A DNA stretch of 64,000 bases from Scytonematopsis contorta HA4267-MV1 (GCA_019359035.1 JAHHIC010000042.1:109856-173855), one strand, 5' to 3'; shown: positions 26,906 to 37,096, counted from the stretch's first letter. Translations and numbers: made by a program. The notes: generated by a model not told the origin, from the sequence alone.

Positions 26906-27661
26906 TCACCAAGGTAACCGACTACCATCCCAAGAGAAAAATTGACCACTATCCCCATCAGTCAATTGCTCAATTACCCCCATTAGTTGTGTAACAGTCC
27001 GTTCCACAGAAAATAACTTTTCCGGTTTAACATTTCCCTGAAAAGGAAGAGAAAGCCTTGTATCCGTAGTACCAGGATGCAAAGTAACCACCAAAGCTTT
27101 TGGACAACTTCGAGCATATTCTATAGCAGCTGTACGCATAAACATATTCAGTGCAGCCTTAGAAGCACGGTAACCATACCACCCTCCCAACTGGTTATCT
27201 CCAATACTACCAACCTTCGCAGAAATACTAGCAAAAACAGCACGTTCCTTATGCTTAAATAGCGGTAACAAATGCTTAGCAAGCAGAATAGACCCAATAC
27301 TATTAACTTGAAAATAATGTAATAAATTTTCCGAATTAATATGTCTTAAACTCTTCTCCGGTTGCAAACCACCATCATGTAACACCCCCACACAATTAAC
27401 AACCAAATGTAACTTACTCACATCAGCACGTATTTTCCCAACACACTCAGCAACCTGTACTTCCTCAGTAATATCCAGAGGGAGACAAATTAACTTATCA
27501 AATTGATTAGCAAGACCCATCAACTCCGAAGCAGACTCCAAACTCCGATAAGTCCCAAAAACCCTCGCAAACCTACCATCCCCCAATAACTGCTGCACAA
27601 AACCCAAACCAATACCCCGGTTAGCACCAACAATCAAAACATTAGCCTCATCAAACATCAT
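26906..27661 (-). CDS. Short-chain dehydrogenase/reductase (CsgA-like SDR)
   Basis: A 251-residue SDR. The nucleotide-binding motif is VLIVGANRGIGLGFVQ near the N-terminus, with VNCVGVLHDGG as the NNAG-equivalent and YGYRASKAALN carrying the catalytic Tyr-x3-Lys. The pattern fits the C-factor/CsgA-like subfamily. The substrate is unknown. Two consecutive ATG codons begin the gene (MMFDEAN); either could be used. mnmE lies 60 bases upstream on the same strand across a GCCAAG-type repeat (27668-27705), so co-transcription is possible. Confidence 0.9.
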   Translation of the reverse strand: MMFDEANVLIVGANRGIGLGFVQQLLGDGRFARVFGTYRSLESASELMGLANQFDKLICLPLDITEEVQVAECVGKIRADVSKLHLVVNCVGVLHDGGLQPEKSLRHINSENLLHYFQVNSIGSILLAKHLLPLFKHKERAVFASISAKVGSIGDNQLGGWYGYRASKAALNMFMRTAAIEYARSCPKALVVTLHPGTTDTRLSLPFQGNVKPEKLFSVERTVTQLMGVIEQLTDGDSGQFFSWDGSRLPW

Positions 27662-27720
27662 CTCTTCCTCAATTCCCTTGGCTCCCTTGGCATCTTGGCG
27701 GTTCGTAAGATAAAATTCTC

Positions 27721-29115
27721 TTACTTACCAATACAAAACTTACTAAAAATCCTATCCAAAACAGACTCAGTGACCTCCTCCCCAGTAATTTCTCCCAAAG
27801 CATAAACCGTCCCCCTCAAATCAATACTCCAGAAATCGAGAGGTAAATCTTGCTTAATAGTCCCCAAAACCTGCTCCAAAGAACTCCGAGCATTCACCAA
27901 AGCAGCAGCTTGACGTTGATTAATAGCAAAATCCAAATCAGCAGCTTGAACCTTACCAAATTGAACCTTATCTAAAATAGCCATTTCCAAAGCATCAAGT
28001 CCTTTATTGGAAGCAGCAACAGTAAAAATTTTAGATAAATGAGCATCTAACTTAGATATCAAAATTTCTTTTTCCTTATCATCAATCAAATCAACCTTAT
28101 TAACCACCAGAATCAAAGAATAATCCTTAACAGAATCATAAATTTCCTGGTCAGCATCAGTCCATCCAGCAGCAGCATCAATAGTAAACAAAACCAAATC
28201 AGCATTATAAGCAGCATTACGGGAACGTTCAACACCGATTTTTTCTACAGTATCCTCTGTTTCTCTGATACCAGCAGTATCCAAAACCTGTACAGGAATT
28301 CCACCAACCACAAGCTGAGATTCAACCACATCACGAGTAGTTCCCGGTAAATCAGTAACAATAGCTCTATCGCTACGACTCCAAGCATTTAAAAGGCTAG
28401 ACTTACCAACATTTGGTCGTCCCACAATAGCAACCTTCAACCCAGTTCGCAGCAACTCTCCTTTATCAGCTGTCGCTAAAATACGATTTATATCCGAATT
28501 AATTTTTTCAATTTCTGAAATAATATATTTATAGTCTAGTGGTGGTAAATCTTCCTCAAAATCGATTCGAGCTTCGATTTCCGCCAAGATATCTAAGCAA
28601 TTAGCCCGTAATGCGCGAATTGGTTGAGCTAGTTTTCCTTGTAAACCAGCTAAAGCAGCTTGAGCAGCTTGAGGAGATTTTGCACCGACTAATTCAGAAA
28701 TACTTTCCGCTTGCGATAAATCAATCCGTCCATTTAAAAATGCACGCAAGGTAAATTCTCCTGGTTGTGCGAGTCTTGCGCCATTTTCCAAACATAATTG
28801 TAAAACTTGCTGTATGGCAATAATTCCCCCGTGACAGTGGAACTCCACCACATCTTCACGAGTGTAGGAGCGGGGTGCTTTCATTAGTAGCAGCAAAGCT
28901 TCGTCCACAATTTTTTGTGTTTGGGGATGACGAACATAACCGTAGAGAATTTTGTGTGTATCCCAAACTTGCTTTCCCGGTGCATCAAAAATTTTGTCAG
29001 CGATCGCAATTGCATCAGAACCAGAAACGCGCACTATACCAACACTACCTTGTTGCGGGACAATAGCGGTAGCAATGGCTGCGATAGTTCCACTAGTGAC
29101 GAAAGTTTGGGTCAT
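27721..29115 (-). CDS. mnmE: tRNA-modifying GTPase MnmE (TrmE)
   Basis: A 464-residue GTPase that with MnmG installs the 5-carboxymethylaminomethyl group on wobble uridine of tRNA. The N-terminal folate-binding domain starts [20 protein letters not shown]. The G domain has [12 protein letters not shown] (G1), DTAGIRET (G3) and NKVD (G4); the C-terminus ends in the diagnostic CIGK, where the Cys is essential. The open frame runs 19 codons further upstream through TTGACTGT-type heptamer repeats, but homologues begin at MTQTF, so that start is used. Confidence 0.97.
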   Translation of the reverse strand: MTQTFVTSGTIAAIATAIVPQQGSVGIVRVSGSDAIAIADKIFDAPGKQVWDTHKILYGYVRHPQTQKIVDEALLLLMKAPRSYTREDVVEFHCHGGIIAIQQVLQLCLENGARLAQPGEFTLRAFLNGRIDLSQAESISELVGAKSPQAAQAALAGLQGKLAQPIRALRANCLDILAEIEARIDFEEDLPPLDYKYIISEIEKINSDINRILATADKGELLRTGLKVAIVGRPNVGKSSLLNAWSRSDRAIVTDLPGTTRDVVESQLVVGGIPVQVLDTAGIRETEDTVEKIGVERSRNAAYNADLVLFTIDAAAGWTDADQEIYDSVKDYSLILVVNKVDLIDDKEKEILISKLDAHLSKIFTVAASNKGLDALEMAILDKVQFGKVQAADLDFAINQRQAAALVNARSSLEQVLGTIKQDLPLDFWSIDLRGTVYALGEITGEEVTESVLDRIFSKFCIGK

Positions 29116-29278
29116 TTGTTGGGTGTTGACGGTTGAATGGTTGACTGTTGACTGTTGACGGTTAAGATACAAACTGCTTACGTAGACGCTAAAATTTTAA
29201 TTAGTGCTGAGAGTATTCTTGCTCAACAATAGCACTTCTAATATTTCACCGTCCGTTCTGCATTACTAGGAGAAAATC

Positions 29279-29497
29279 GTGGGAGAGAACACTGTGGAAG
29301 AAACAAAAATTGATTGCAAAGAAGCCTGTGTTAATGGCTGTGTTTTAGGAGATAAATGTCCAAATATAGAATATCGCGAATCTATATCTCAGTTTATCTC
29401 AGAAACTTCTTTAGATAAAATGCACGAAATCGCCGAAATTGCACGCATGAAGAAACTAAGCGCTCCACCAAAGTGGATTTTACCCGACGACATTTAA
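29279..29497 (+). CDS. Small cysteine-rich protein, unknown function
   Basis: A 72-residue protein with a GTG start and a good AGGAG ribosome-binding site six to seven bases upstream. Four cysteines near the N-terminus are spaced C-x3-C-x3-C-x5-C (in DCKEACVNGCVLGDKC). The rest is helical and charged, ending APPKWILPDDI. The Cys cluster could bind zinc or an iron-sulphur cluster, but this is inference from spacing only. I do not recognise a named family; similar small proteins appear in other cyanobacteria as far as I recall. A 28-bp palindrome follows. Confidence 0.72.
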   Translation: MGENTVEETKIDCKEACVNGCVLGDKCPNIEYRESISQFISETSLDKMHEIAEIARMKKLSAPPKWILPDDI

Positions 29498-29513
29498 AAG
29501 AACCCAATTTGTT

Positions 29514-29594
29514 GTAGAGACGCGATTAATCGCGTCTCTACGTCGCGTGCGTCTCTACGTCGCGTGCGTCTCTACATCGCGTGCGTCTATATAT
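29514..29594. repeat. 28-bp palindrome followed by 17-bp tandem repeats
   Basis: Perfect GTAGAGACGCGATT/AATCGCGTCTCTAC palindrome (29514-29541) whose right arm is then re-used in three direct units of about 17 bases (GTCTCTACGTCGCGTGC). It looks like slippage growth of a palindromic element. It separates two convergent genes. Confidence 0.88.
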
Positions 29595-29612
29595 CGCATT
29601 TCTACATTATTA

Positions 29613-31235
29613 TTAAATATCTAACCCAGCGACAGTTAATTGTGGGGGATGTTCAACAGTAAATTGATAATAAACTTCTAATTTACCCTGTGCAGCTAAA
29701 CTTAAATCCCATTCCAACAAACCCATTTCACCCAATACAATTTGTGGGTCAATACGATTAAGACGCACTTTTATTTGTTCATTTCGACTGACTGGTAATT
29801 GCTCGTTTAATTTTAATTTTGCTTTTTGATTAAGTAAATTTGTGATTAATAATCGATAAGCAAAAATAATTTTACGGTTATTACCAAGTAATTTTTTATC
29901 TACCTGACGCTCAACTAATTCCCGCTCTATCTTTAACCCTTCGTCAATACCTAAATTTAATTTAAACTCTTGTCCAGGTGCAATATTATCTAAATTGCTG
30001 CTTCCGACAAAAATGTCATTGTGAAAAATATTAGCCTTCCCTGGTAATAATGTAACCCCATCCGTTGGATTTTTAACTAAAGCTTGTAAATAAGCAAAAC
30101 TAACCAAACTCGGCATTGCTATATACTCAAAATTACAGGGAAAATCATCATATAAAATTGTATTTTTATGAGGTGACCCGTCACTAGGAATATTCCCGCG
30201 ATTACTGATTTTAAATGTTACAGTGTTACCTTCTTTTGATACTTCTGCTGTGATAACTTCGGCTTCTTTGGCAAATTCTTTAACTTCTTCTGCATCCGCA
30301 CTATCATCAGACATAGTTCCACCTGAAGGAGCAACCATAGCCATACTTGCTGACCTTGCTCTCCCTGAGAAAAATTGAGGTACATCTATATACCAGGGTC
30401 TTAATTTTGGTGGTAACGTTCCTAATCCAGGTTTAGCAGTAGAAAGCGTAAGAGCAATATTTGTCCAATCTTCTCCTGTTGTTTGACTGACTTCCCCGAC
30501 GTAACCTAAATTCACAGAATTATTAGCAGTATTTACCCGCAAATCATAAAGAGGTTTCCAACTTGCTCTATTAACCAGATAAGAAACTTCTAACTCAAAT
30601 TCTCCTGTACTTGTAGCTTCTATGGCTACCACTAAACTATAGTGTTCTTGTGGGTGGGGTGTTTGTACTACTTGTAATTGTTTTTTGAGTGCTTGTATTT
30701 CTTTATCTAATTCTCGTTGTTGATTTTTGTAGTCTTCAGCAGCAATTGAGTATTCAGCGTACTGACTTCCGATAAAGTTCAAAAAATCTAACGTTTCGCT
30801 AAGACTAAGATTTTTCCGAGCTAAGCTAATAGAAAATTGTTCCTCTGTTTTCTCTCGCAAACCTTGAATAAAGCTTGATTGTAGAGCTAAAGCTTCTATT
30901 TGTGGTTGTATACTGCGTTTTTCGGCTTCTAATTGCTGAATTTGTTGATTTAACTGGGAAACACGTGCTGCTACAGGTTCAGAAGATAAAACACGTTCAG
31001 TACTGATTCCCAACAATTTAACCGAGACGTTTCCAGCACCACGAACTCTTACAGATTCTGTTTCGATTGTATCTGGCAATCGGTTAATTATCAATTCTCT
31101 CTCAGTCCCCGTCAGAGTTATAGCACCCCGTCGTGTTACAAGGGCTTTATCGGAATAAACTGTAACGGCTACAATTTCACTTGGGACTGTTTGCTTTGGT
31201 GTTTGCTTTAATGATGGTGTTTGTGAGTCAACCAC
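29613..31235 (-). CDS. MuiA-family protein (DUF4140/DUF4139)
   Basis: A 540-residue protein of the mucoidy inhibitor A type. It has an N-terminal DUF4140 segment (IVAVTVYSDKALVTRRGAI), a central coiled coil (about residues 90-195, with SQLNQQIQQLEAEKRSIQ) and a C-terminal DUF4139 beta-rich domain (SYLVNRASWKPLYDLRV, LSTAKPGLGTLPPKLRPWY). No signal peptide is visible. The name comes from a mucoidy phenotype in other bacteria; molecular function is not established. A link to extracellular polysaccharide would suit this organism but is not shown by neighbours. Confidence 0.88.
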   Translation of the reverse strand: MVDSQTPSLKQTPKQTVPSEIVAVTVYSDKALVTRRGAITLTGTERELIINRLPDTIETESVRVRGAGNVSVKLLGISTERVLSSEPVAARVSQLNQQIQQLEAEKRSIQPQIEALALQSSFIQGLREKTEEQFSISLARKNLSLSETLDFLNFIGSQYAEYSIAAEDYKNQQRELDKEIQALKKQLQVVQTPHPQEHYSLVVAIEATSTGEFELEVSYLVNRASWKPLYDLRVNTANNSVNLGYVGEVSQTTGEDWTNIALTLSTAKPGLGTLPPKLRPWYIDVPQFFSGRARSASMAMVAPSGGTMSDDSADAEEVKEFAKEAEVITAEVSKEGNTVTFKISNRGNIPSDGSPHKNTILYDDFPCNFEYIAMPSLVSFAYLQALVKNPTDGVTLLPGKANIFHNDIFVGSSNLDNIAPGQEFKLNLGIDEGLKIERELVERQVDKKLLGNNRKIIFAYRLLITNLLNQKAKLKLNEQLPVSRNEQIKVRLNRIDPQIVLGEMGLLEWDLSLAAQGKLEVYYQFTVEHPPQLTVAGLDI

Positions 31236-31706
31236 TTTTCCCCCATTTAGTTAAACGTTACATACCGAGACGTTATGTAGAGACGTTACATGTAACGTCT
31301 CCACATTTTTAATCTAGATTTAATATGTTTAGTTAGCCTATTAACATATTATTTTGACTATTCATCCCGATAATGCTTATAGACACTCCGATGTGGTGGG
31401 GAGTTGGAATAATTCGCAATTGCAAATTGTTTTGACTCCATTACTTATATTAAATACACCTCTGAAAAGCTAGGTCATATAATTTCCATTTTTCTTTTTA
31501 TAGAATAATGAAACATTTACACTTATTTTAAATCCTCATCACAAAACGTAATCGCGAATTGCGTATCCGAAGCGGACGCTAGGCTTTCACGAAGTGGAGC
31601 GCTTACTGCGAATTGCAAATTGCGTATCCGTAAGCGGACGCTGCGCGTTCACGTAGTGGAGCGGAGCGCTTACACGCAGTGGAGCGGAGCGCTTATTGCG
31701 AATTGC
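31236..31706. repeat. Repeat-filled gap between muiA-like gene and cmpR
   Basis: Holds a GTAGAGACGTTACA palindrome with one mismatch (31277-31304), AT-rich spacer, and from 31551 a composite of GCGTATCCG(T)AAGCGGACGCT and TTCACG(A/T)AGTGGAGCGCTTAC modules repeated two to three times. These modules are relatives of the 91-bp element at 3065 and 6508. Confidence 0.8.
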
Positions 31707-32663
31707 CTACGGGGTCATAGCCATACTTACTGGTTCAATTTTCTCTAACTCGTGAATAGAGCTGCCATCAGAAAATTGTTTCACTGCATCAACAAGATAT
31801 TCCAGATAAGTACGAGCAACGATAGATAATTGTTTACCTGATGGGTGAACTATATACCAGTTTCGTCTAATAGGGAAGTGTTGAATATCCAGAACTGTCA
31901 CCTCATTCCCAGTATCGGGAATCAAAGTGTGACGAGATAACACGGAAATTCCTAAACCACCCGCAATTGCTTGTTTAATTGCTTCGTTACTTCCTAATTC
32001 TAGTTTGACTTTGACCTGAACTTTGTGCTCATCTAATAGTTTTTGTACTGCTCGACGAGTTCCGGAACCAGGTTCACGCATAATAAATGCTTCCCCGTTA
32101 AGTCTTTCTATAGGAACATCTTTTTCTCCAACTAGTGGGTGATTAGCGGGAGCTAAAACCACTAAGGGATTTTCCAAAAATACTTGGACATTTACATCCA
32201 AGTTGTCTGGAATTTGGGTCATGATGTACAAGTCGTCTAAGTTACTTGTCATCCGGTCTAAAAGTTGTTCGTGGTTGGTTACCTGCAAGGAAATATCTAT
32301 CCCTGGGTATAATTGACAAAATGGCCCTAATAAACGTGGTATAAAAAATTTTGCCGTTGTAACCACCGCTAAACGTAACTGACCCTGCTTAAGCCCTTTT
32401 AAATCTGCTACTTTCATTTCAAACTGGGCTATGGTCTCAAAAATCTGCCGACAAGTGGCAAATAATTCTCTTCCGGCCTCGGTAAGATATAGACGCTTAC
32501 CAACCTGTTCAAACAGAGGCAAACCAACGGATTTCGTTAGCTGCTTGATTTGCATTGATACAGTAGGCTGGGTGAGAAACAGTTCTTCCGCAGCACGGGT
32601 AAAGCTACCATGACGTGCTGCAGCTTCAAACACCTTCAATTGGTGCAGCGTCGCTTGATTCAA
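31707..32663 (-). CDS. cmpR: LysR-type regulator, CmpR/NdhR-like
   Basis: A 318-residue LysR-type transcription factor. The N-terminal helix-turn-helix (TLHQLKVFEAAARHGSFTRA, TQPTVSMQIKQLTKSVGLPL) and the effector domain (RLAVVTTAKFFIPRLLGPFC, REPGSGTRRAVQ, AIAGGLGISVLSRHT) match CmpR, which activates bicarbonate uptake genes under low CO2 and senses metabolites of carbon starvation. Its place beside the carboxysome and NDH-1MS' genes supports this. NdhR (CcmR) is a close paralogue and cannot be fully excluded. Targets in this window could include the divergent ccmK2/ndhF4 region. Confidence 0.84.
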   Translation of the reverse strand: MNQATLHQLKVFEAAARHGSFTRAAEELFLTQPTVSMQIKQLTKSVGLPLFEQVGKRLYLTEAGRELFATCRQIFETIAQFEMKVADLKGLKQGQLRLAVVTTAKFFIPRLLGPFCQLYPGIDISLQVTNHEQLLDRMTSNLDDLYIMTQIPDNLDVNVQVFLENPLVVLAPANHPLVGEKDVPIERLNGEAFIMREPGSGTRRAVQKLLDEHKVQVKVKLELGSNEAIKQAIAGGLGISVLSRHTLIPDTGNEVTVLDIQHFPIRRNWYIVHPSGKQLSIVARTYLEYLVDAVKQFSDGSSIHELEKIEPVSMAMTP

Positions 32664-32875
32664 TCGTCACTCTCCTTTTAACAGGGATTTTATGTATATC
32701 TCTTTAGTATCACCGAACACGCATAAAATATTACAGCGTTCTGAATACAAAAGTGAACAGAATTATACATTTATAGATACAACTCTATCATCCCTATCAA
32801 AAGAATATCCTTCCACTTATAAACTAAAAAAGTTATTATCAAATCAACAAGCAAAGCGTAAGATGCCTTCCAGTA

Positions 32876-32959
32876 AGCGTTGCACACCTTAAAGTCAGTT
32901 CAAAAGGGGACAGTAGACAACGTCGCACTTACCTAAGTTGTCTACTAGGTGTGTACAAC
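32876..32959. other. Large imperfect stem-loop between ccmO and cmpR
   Basis: Perfect 10-bp stem AGTAGACAAC / GTTGTCTACT (32912-32946, 15-base loop) enclosed by CGTTGCACACCT / AGGTGTGTACAACG. It lies in the 331-base gap after ccmO, read leftward, and lacks a T run. It could be an RNA-processing or transcription-control structure at the end of the ccm operon. The rest of the gap is AT-rich with no convincing gene. Confidence 0.6.
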
Positions 32960-32994
32960 GTTTTTCTAGATTTTCAGATTATTGACTACATATT

Positions 32995-33846
32995 TTACCA
33001 TTCTTCTTTAATTTTTATTGGTAGTTTAGATAAATCTGGTAACTCGACTAATTCTTCTTCTCTTTCACCAATAGTCTCTTTAATAGGCTCTTTAATATTT
33101 AAAGGTACGTTTAGAGGTTGACGTTCTTCAATCCAGCAGGTAGCAACAGGTAAAGTTTGTTCTAAGTCATCTAGGGGTCGAGGTATAACCATGACCGAGT
33201 TTAATTCCCCGATACGTTCTGCTTCGTACATACCAGCTTCTACTGCTACTGCTACGTTAGCAACAGAACCACGAATAATGGCAGTACACAAACCCCCACC
33301 GATTTTTTCGTAAGCTGCTAACTGGACATCGGCTGATTTCAGCATTGCGTCAGCAGCACCAACCATTGCAGGAAAACCTCTTGTTTCTACTAAACCAATA
33401 GCTTGGTTACTTAAACGGCTGGAAGAACCATCTCCGGTAAAATAACTTAAGCGAGTTGAAATTGGTAGTACTACATCCAGGTTGGGAAATGGTCGAGGAA
33501 TAACTAAGCTAGAAATAAATTGGTCAAATTGTTTTGCAGTTTGTTCTCCCGCTTCTACGGCTAATCGTACATCGGCAATTGGGCCACGAATAATAGCTGT
33601 ACAGTGACCGCTACCAATTTTTTCATAACCAATCAGGTTTACACCAGCAGATTTCAGCATCATATCAGCAGTCCCAACAATAGCAGGGAATGAATGACAA
33701 GAGACTAAACCCAAAGCTAAATCTCGAAAATCCTCTTTATGACGCACAACACGAGGGTTGCTATCTCTTAAAGGTTCTCTTAAAGGTGGTTCCCGTCTGG
33801 TACTTCGTTGGATTGCGGTTACTGAATTTTCTAAATAAGCCTCCAT
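32995..33846 (-). CDS. ccmO: Carboxysome shell protein CcmO (tandem BMC domains)
   Basis: A 283-residue shell protein with two bacterial-microcompartment (BMC) domains. The first begins LALGLVSCHSFPAIVGTAD (about residue 44) and the second AIGLVETRGFPAMVGAAD (about 150); each has the IIRGxxADV/IIRGSVANV pore-side motif. Tandem-BMC proteins form trimers that resemble hexamers, and CcmO is thought to occupy edges or faces of the beta-carboxysome shell. The C-terminal tail of about 45 residues is Glu/Lys-rich. The gene is in the ccm cluster, 150 bases after ccmN on the same strand. Confidence 0.94.
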   Translation of the reverse strand: MEAYLENSVTAIQRSTRREPPLREPLRDSNPRVVRHKEDFRDLALGLVSCHSFPAIVGTADMMLKSAGVNLIGYEKIGSGHCTAIIRGPIADVRLAVEAGEQTAKQFDQFISSLVIPRPFPNLDVVLPISTRLSYFTGDGSSSRLSNQAIGLVETRGFPAMVGAADAMLKSADVQLAAYEKIGGGLCTAIIRGSVANVAVAVEAGMYEAERIGELNSVMVIPRPLDDLEQTLPVATCWIEERQPLNVPLNIKEPIKETIGEREEELVELPDLSKLPIKIKEEW

Positions 33847-34000
33847 TATGCATCTCCAAGATACTCAATTGTTAGTCAATGCTATAGCTGACCATCGGGA
33901 GAAGGTAAAAGATTATCAGTTTTGTGTAGCCAGTTAATTACGTATAGTTTAAAAGAATAATCTTTTTTCTGTCTTCTTCTATAAGGATACAAGCTAACTA

Positions 34001-34909
34001 TTAACTTCTGCCATTAGGCTCATCGTCTGTTTTATTCATAGACTGCCGATGTGGAAATAAAGTTGTCAACAAGCGTTCAATATTTCCTCGTCCATAAATT
34101 TGAGTACCGAAATTAACGGAAGATTCCGTAGAAAGTTGACCAGCTTCTGCTTCTTTTGATTCAACTTCTGGGGATTTTTCTACCTTTGGTGTCTCGATTT
34201 GGGTTGTATTTTCCTCTTTTTCAGAGATGGACTGCTGAAATGGCTCCTCTAATGCTTCCTCTATTACTTCTTGTACTACTTGTTTTCCGTTTTTATCCTC
34301 TTTGTCATCCCTGAAAAATACTTCATCCCAGGGACTAGGGGAAACTGTATAATTTGTAGTAGGTGGTATTTTGTGAGGTATTTCTTGAGGTATTTCTTGA
34401 GGTATTTCTTGAGGTACTTTTGGATGTATTTTTGCAGATAGTTCTGGATGTATTCCTGGATGTATCTTTGGAGTAATTTCTGGAGGTATTTTGGAAAATT
34501 CTTCGCTTTTTGTTTGAGATTCAGATAATTGTGGTAATTCTGATAATTCTGAAACTTTACGGCTAGTATCTCCAAAAATAGAGCCAGGTGGAACCACTTG
34601 TCCAGCAGCTATCGAAGAATTCAAAATAGTAGTAGCAGTTCCAACACAAGCATTGGCTCCAATTTTACCTTGACCAACCATCAAGACACCTGCTCCTAGG
34701 TTAGCTCCTGTTTCTATCTCAAGGACGCCATCACAAACTTGGAGTATCGACCCCATACCAATACATACCCCAGAACCGATGATGATTCTACCATTTGCAC
34801 CAGCTTGGAGAATAACTCCTGGTGCTATAGCAGCGCTCTCATCAATTTTTACCTCACCACTGATATAGAAATTAACATTATTACTAGTTCGCAGTGGCGG
34901 CAAAAACAT
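34001..34909 (-). CDS. ccmN: Carboxysome assembly protein CcmN
   Basis: A 302-residue protein that bridges CcmM in the carboxysome core to the CcmK shell. The N-terminal half (about residues 1-120) is a left-handed beta-helix of hexapeptide repeats (AAIAPGVILQAGANGRIIIGSG). The C-terminus carries the amphipathic encapsulation peptide (IYGRGNIERLLTTLFPHRQS), preceded by an acidic linker. Unusually, residues about 138-175 contain tandem Pro/Ile/Glu units (PQEI, PKIHP, PGIHP repeated) encoded by a tandem DNA repeat at about 34370-34500. The ATG lies at MFLPPLRTS. Confidence 0.93.
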   Translation of the reverse strand: MFLPPLRTSNNVNFYISGEVKIDESAAIAPGVILQAGANGRIIIGSGVCIGMGSILQVCDGVLEIETGANLGAGVLMVGQGKIGANACVGTATTILNSSIAAGQVVPPGSIFGDTSRKVSELSELPQLSESQTKSEEFSKIPPEITPKIHPGIHPELSAKIHPKVPQEIPQEIPQEIPHKIPPTTNYTVSPSPWDEVFFRDDKEDKNGKQVVQEVIEEALEEPFQQSISEKEENTTQIETPKVEKSPEVESKEAEAGQLSTESSVNFGTQIYGRGNIERLLTTLFPHRQSMNKTDDEPNGRS

Positions 34910-34911
34910 GG

Positions 34912-35020
34912 AAATTAAACCTTGGAAGTGGGAATTGGGAATTGGTAATTGGTAATTGGGAATTGGTAATTGGGAATTGCTTTTCTACCATTCCCCATTC
35001 CCCATTCCCCATTACCCACA
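34912..35020. repeat. Heptamer STRRs between ccmM and ccmN
   Basis: GGAATTGGGAATTGGTAATTGGTAATTGG-type tandem heptamers, followed by CCCCATTCCCCATTCCCC units. They fill the ccmM-ccmN spacer and end exactly at the ccmM stop codon. Confidence 0.88.
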
Positions 35021-37096
35021 CTATGGCCGTTGAACAATTGTTTCTACAACCCGTTTCTTGGCTTTGGGTTCTATACCGATTAATCGCACGTACTCACCTT
35101 GGTACTCTCCCATGTAAGATTCTAATGCTGCAACTGCTCCAGATAAATTTGTTGCTTGAATTTGTCCGCAGCTTGCCCAAGAACCTGTACGGAAACGTCG
35201 TGCATCTACGTGTTCTGCACTAATTTTATACCCTTGGCTTAACAATTGTTGTAGTTGTTCTACGATTTCTGAACTTAACCTGCTGGATGGTGCAGAAACG
35301 TTGCTACTATAACTTACAGGGGTGGCTGTTACTTGTGTAGAGTAAGAATTGCCGTTGCCATTACCATTGCTATAGCCGTTACTACTTCCATTGCCATTGC
35401 TATGTTGAGCTACAGCACCGTCCGGTCTTTGGATAATTGTTTCCAATACCCGCTTCTTGGCTTTGGGTTCAATTCCAATTAACCGCACGTACTCACCTTG
35501 GAATTCTCCCATATAGGATTCCAATGCTGCGACTGCTCCAGATAAATTAGTTGCTTGAATTTGACCACAGCTTGTCCAAGAACCTGTACGGAAGCGTCGT
35601 GAATCTACGTGTTCTGCTGTAATCTTATATCCTTGGCTTAAAAGTTGTTGCAGTTGTTCCACTACTTCTGAACCTAGCTTACTGCTAGATGTGGTAGAAG
35701 CGCTGCTACTATAACTCAAAGGCGCAACCGTTGGTGATGTTGATTTACCTGCGGTGAGTTGAACTGCTACACCGTTGGGTCTTTGAATGATTGTTTCTAA
35801 TACCCGCTTCTTGGCTTTCGGGTCTATACCAAACAAACGGATGTACTCACCTGCATGTTCGTGCAAGCAATTTTCTAAAGCTGCTACGACATCTCTTTCG
35901 CTATTAGCATCAAGAGGTGTGCAACTATTCCAAGAACCAGTACGGAAACGTCTTTCATCTACGTGTTCTGTACCAATTTTATAACCACCTGCTAATAGTT
36001 GACGTACATGCTGTATGGTTTCCGCACTCAGTCCTGAACTGCCGTTACTATAACTTGCATTTTGAGATGCTGAAGGAGCGCTGTAAGTATTACTACTAAA
36101 AGATGTCACTTTATGGCTGCCATTACTACCTCCAACCGTTCCGTCTGGTCTTTGGATAATAGTTTCCAATATGCGTTTTTTACCTTTAGTCTCAATCCCA
36201 AACAAGCGTACATACTCACCTGCATGTTCGTGCAAGCATTTTTCTAAAGCTGAGACTACTTCACTGGGGGATTTTGATTCTATCGGTTGACAACTTTGCC
36301 AAGAACCTGTACGGAAGCGTCTTTGGTCTACGTGTTCCGTACCAATTTTATATCCTTGTTCTAAAAGCTGCCTTACTTGCTCGATGGTATCTTGGCTCAA
36401 ATTCGCACTTGACATTATTACACCGTTACTGTAACTATTATTAGAATCTTTACTGCGATTATTTCCATTATTTTTTTCGTCGCGGATAGGACGAATGCAA
36501 GCTATATCAGCGGCACAACGATAACCCGTTCGTAGTGCCTGGTTAATACCAACGACGTGGTGAGCAAAATGCATGTCTTGCTCTTGCACATCAGGTAAAC
36601 GGTCAGCTTGCTGTTGGCTTGTAATTATAGCTCCAGAGGGCACGTATTTTCCAGGAGGAATTTCTACATCCTGAATTAAAGCGTGCATCATAACGATACA
36701 GCCGTTACCTATTCTGGCATTGAATACTGTAGAGCGAAAGCCAATAAAGCAATCATCTCCCACGTAACAAGGACCATGAATCAAAGCCATATGGGTTAAA
36801 GAAGAATTTTTCCCAACCCAAACAGAATATTTATTGCCATCATCTCCAACTACTCGGCCCTGCTCCAACCCGTGAATCACAACACCATCTTGGATGTTTG
36901 TGCTATCACCTATATAAAAAGGATGTCCCTCATCTGCTCTTATAGAAGTACCTGGAGCAATAATTACATTGGGACCAATCCGCACATCACCAATCAGGTT
37001 AGAGAAAGAATGCACATAAGCTGTGCTATGAATTTGTGGCTCGGACAAACTCTGTGACCAAGGGGTTGGGGGGGCCGCTGTGCTGCGGACTGCCAT
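35021..37096 (-). CDS. ccmM: Carboxysome scaffold CcmM with four Rubisco-small-subunit-like domains
   Basis: A 691-residue full-length CcmM. The N-terminal gamma-carbonic anhydrase domain (about residues 20-205) has the zinc His residues in GVVIHGL and [10 protein letters not shown], and the Cys pair of [14 protein letters not shown] that forms a regulatory disulphide in homologues. Four small-subunit-like modules follow, starting near residues 228, 354, 469 and 605, each with a [16 protein letters not shown] core and separated by Ser/Asn/Gly linkers. They bind Rubisco and condense it. AGGAGG (37106-37111) nine bases upstream fixes the ATG; the open frame runs 18 codons further into TTGACGG repeats. 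An in-frame ATG at 36415, at the start of module 1, could give the short M35-like form. Confidence 0.96.
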   Translation of the reverse strand: MAVRSTAAPPTPWSQSLSEPQIHSTAYVHSFSNLIGDVRIGPNVIIAPGTSIRADEGHPFYIGDSTNIQDGVVIHGLEQGRVVGDDGNKYSVWVGKNSSLTHMALIHGPCYVGDDCFIGFRSTVFNARIGNGCIVMMHALIQDVEIPPGKYVPSGAIITSQQQADRLPDVQEQDMHFAHHVVGINQALRTGYRCAADIACIRPIRDEKNNGNNRSKDSNNSYSNGVIMSSANLSQDTIEQVRQLLEQGYKIGTEHVDQRRFRTGSWQSCQPIESKSPSEVVSALEKCLHEHAGEYVRLFGIETKGKKRILETIIQRPDGTVGGSNGSHKVTSFSSNTYSAPSASQNASYSNGSSGLSAETIQHVRQLLAGGYKIGTEHVDERRFRTGSWNSCTPLDANSERDVVAALENCLHEHAGEYIRLFGIDPKAKKRVLETIIQRPNGVAVQLTAGKSTSPTVAPLSYSSSASTTSSSKLGSEVVEQLQQLLSQGYKITAEHVDSRRFRTGSWTSCGQIQATNLSGAVAALESYMGEFQGEYVRLIGIEPKAKKRVLETIIQRPDGAVAQHSNGNGSSNGYSNGNGNGNSYSTQVTATPVSYSSNVSAPSSRLSSEIVEQLQQLLSQGYKISAEHVDARRFRTGSWASCGQIQATNLSGAVAALESYMGEYQGEYVRLIGIEPKAKKRVVETIVQRP

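Noticed and set aside
32692..32892. 66-residue rightward frame upstream of cmpR
   Set aside because: No ribosome-binding site or family pattern, and it lies in the likely cmpR promoter and repeat region.
34276..34575. 99-residue KYLKKYL-repeat frame on the ccmN strand
   Set aside because: Out-of-frame reading of the ccmN linker repeat; ccmN itself is clearly coding.
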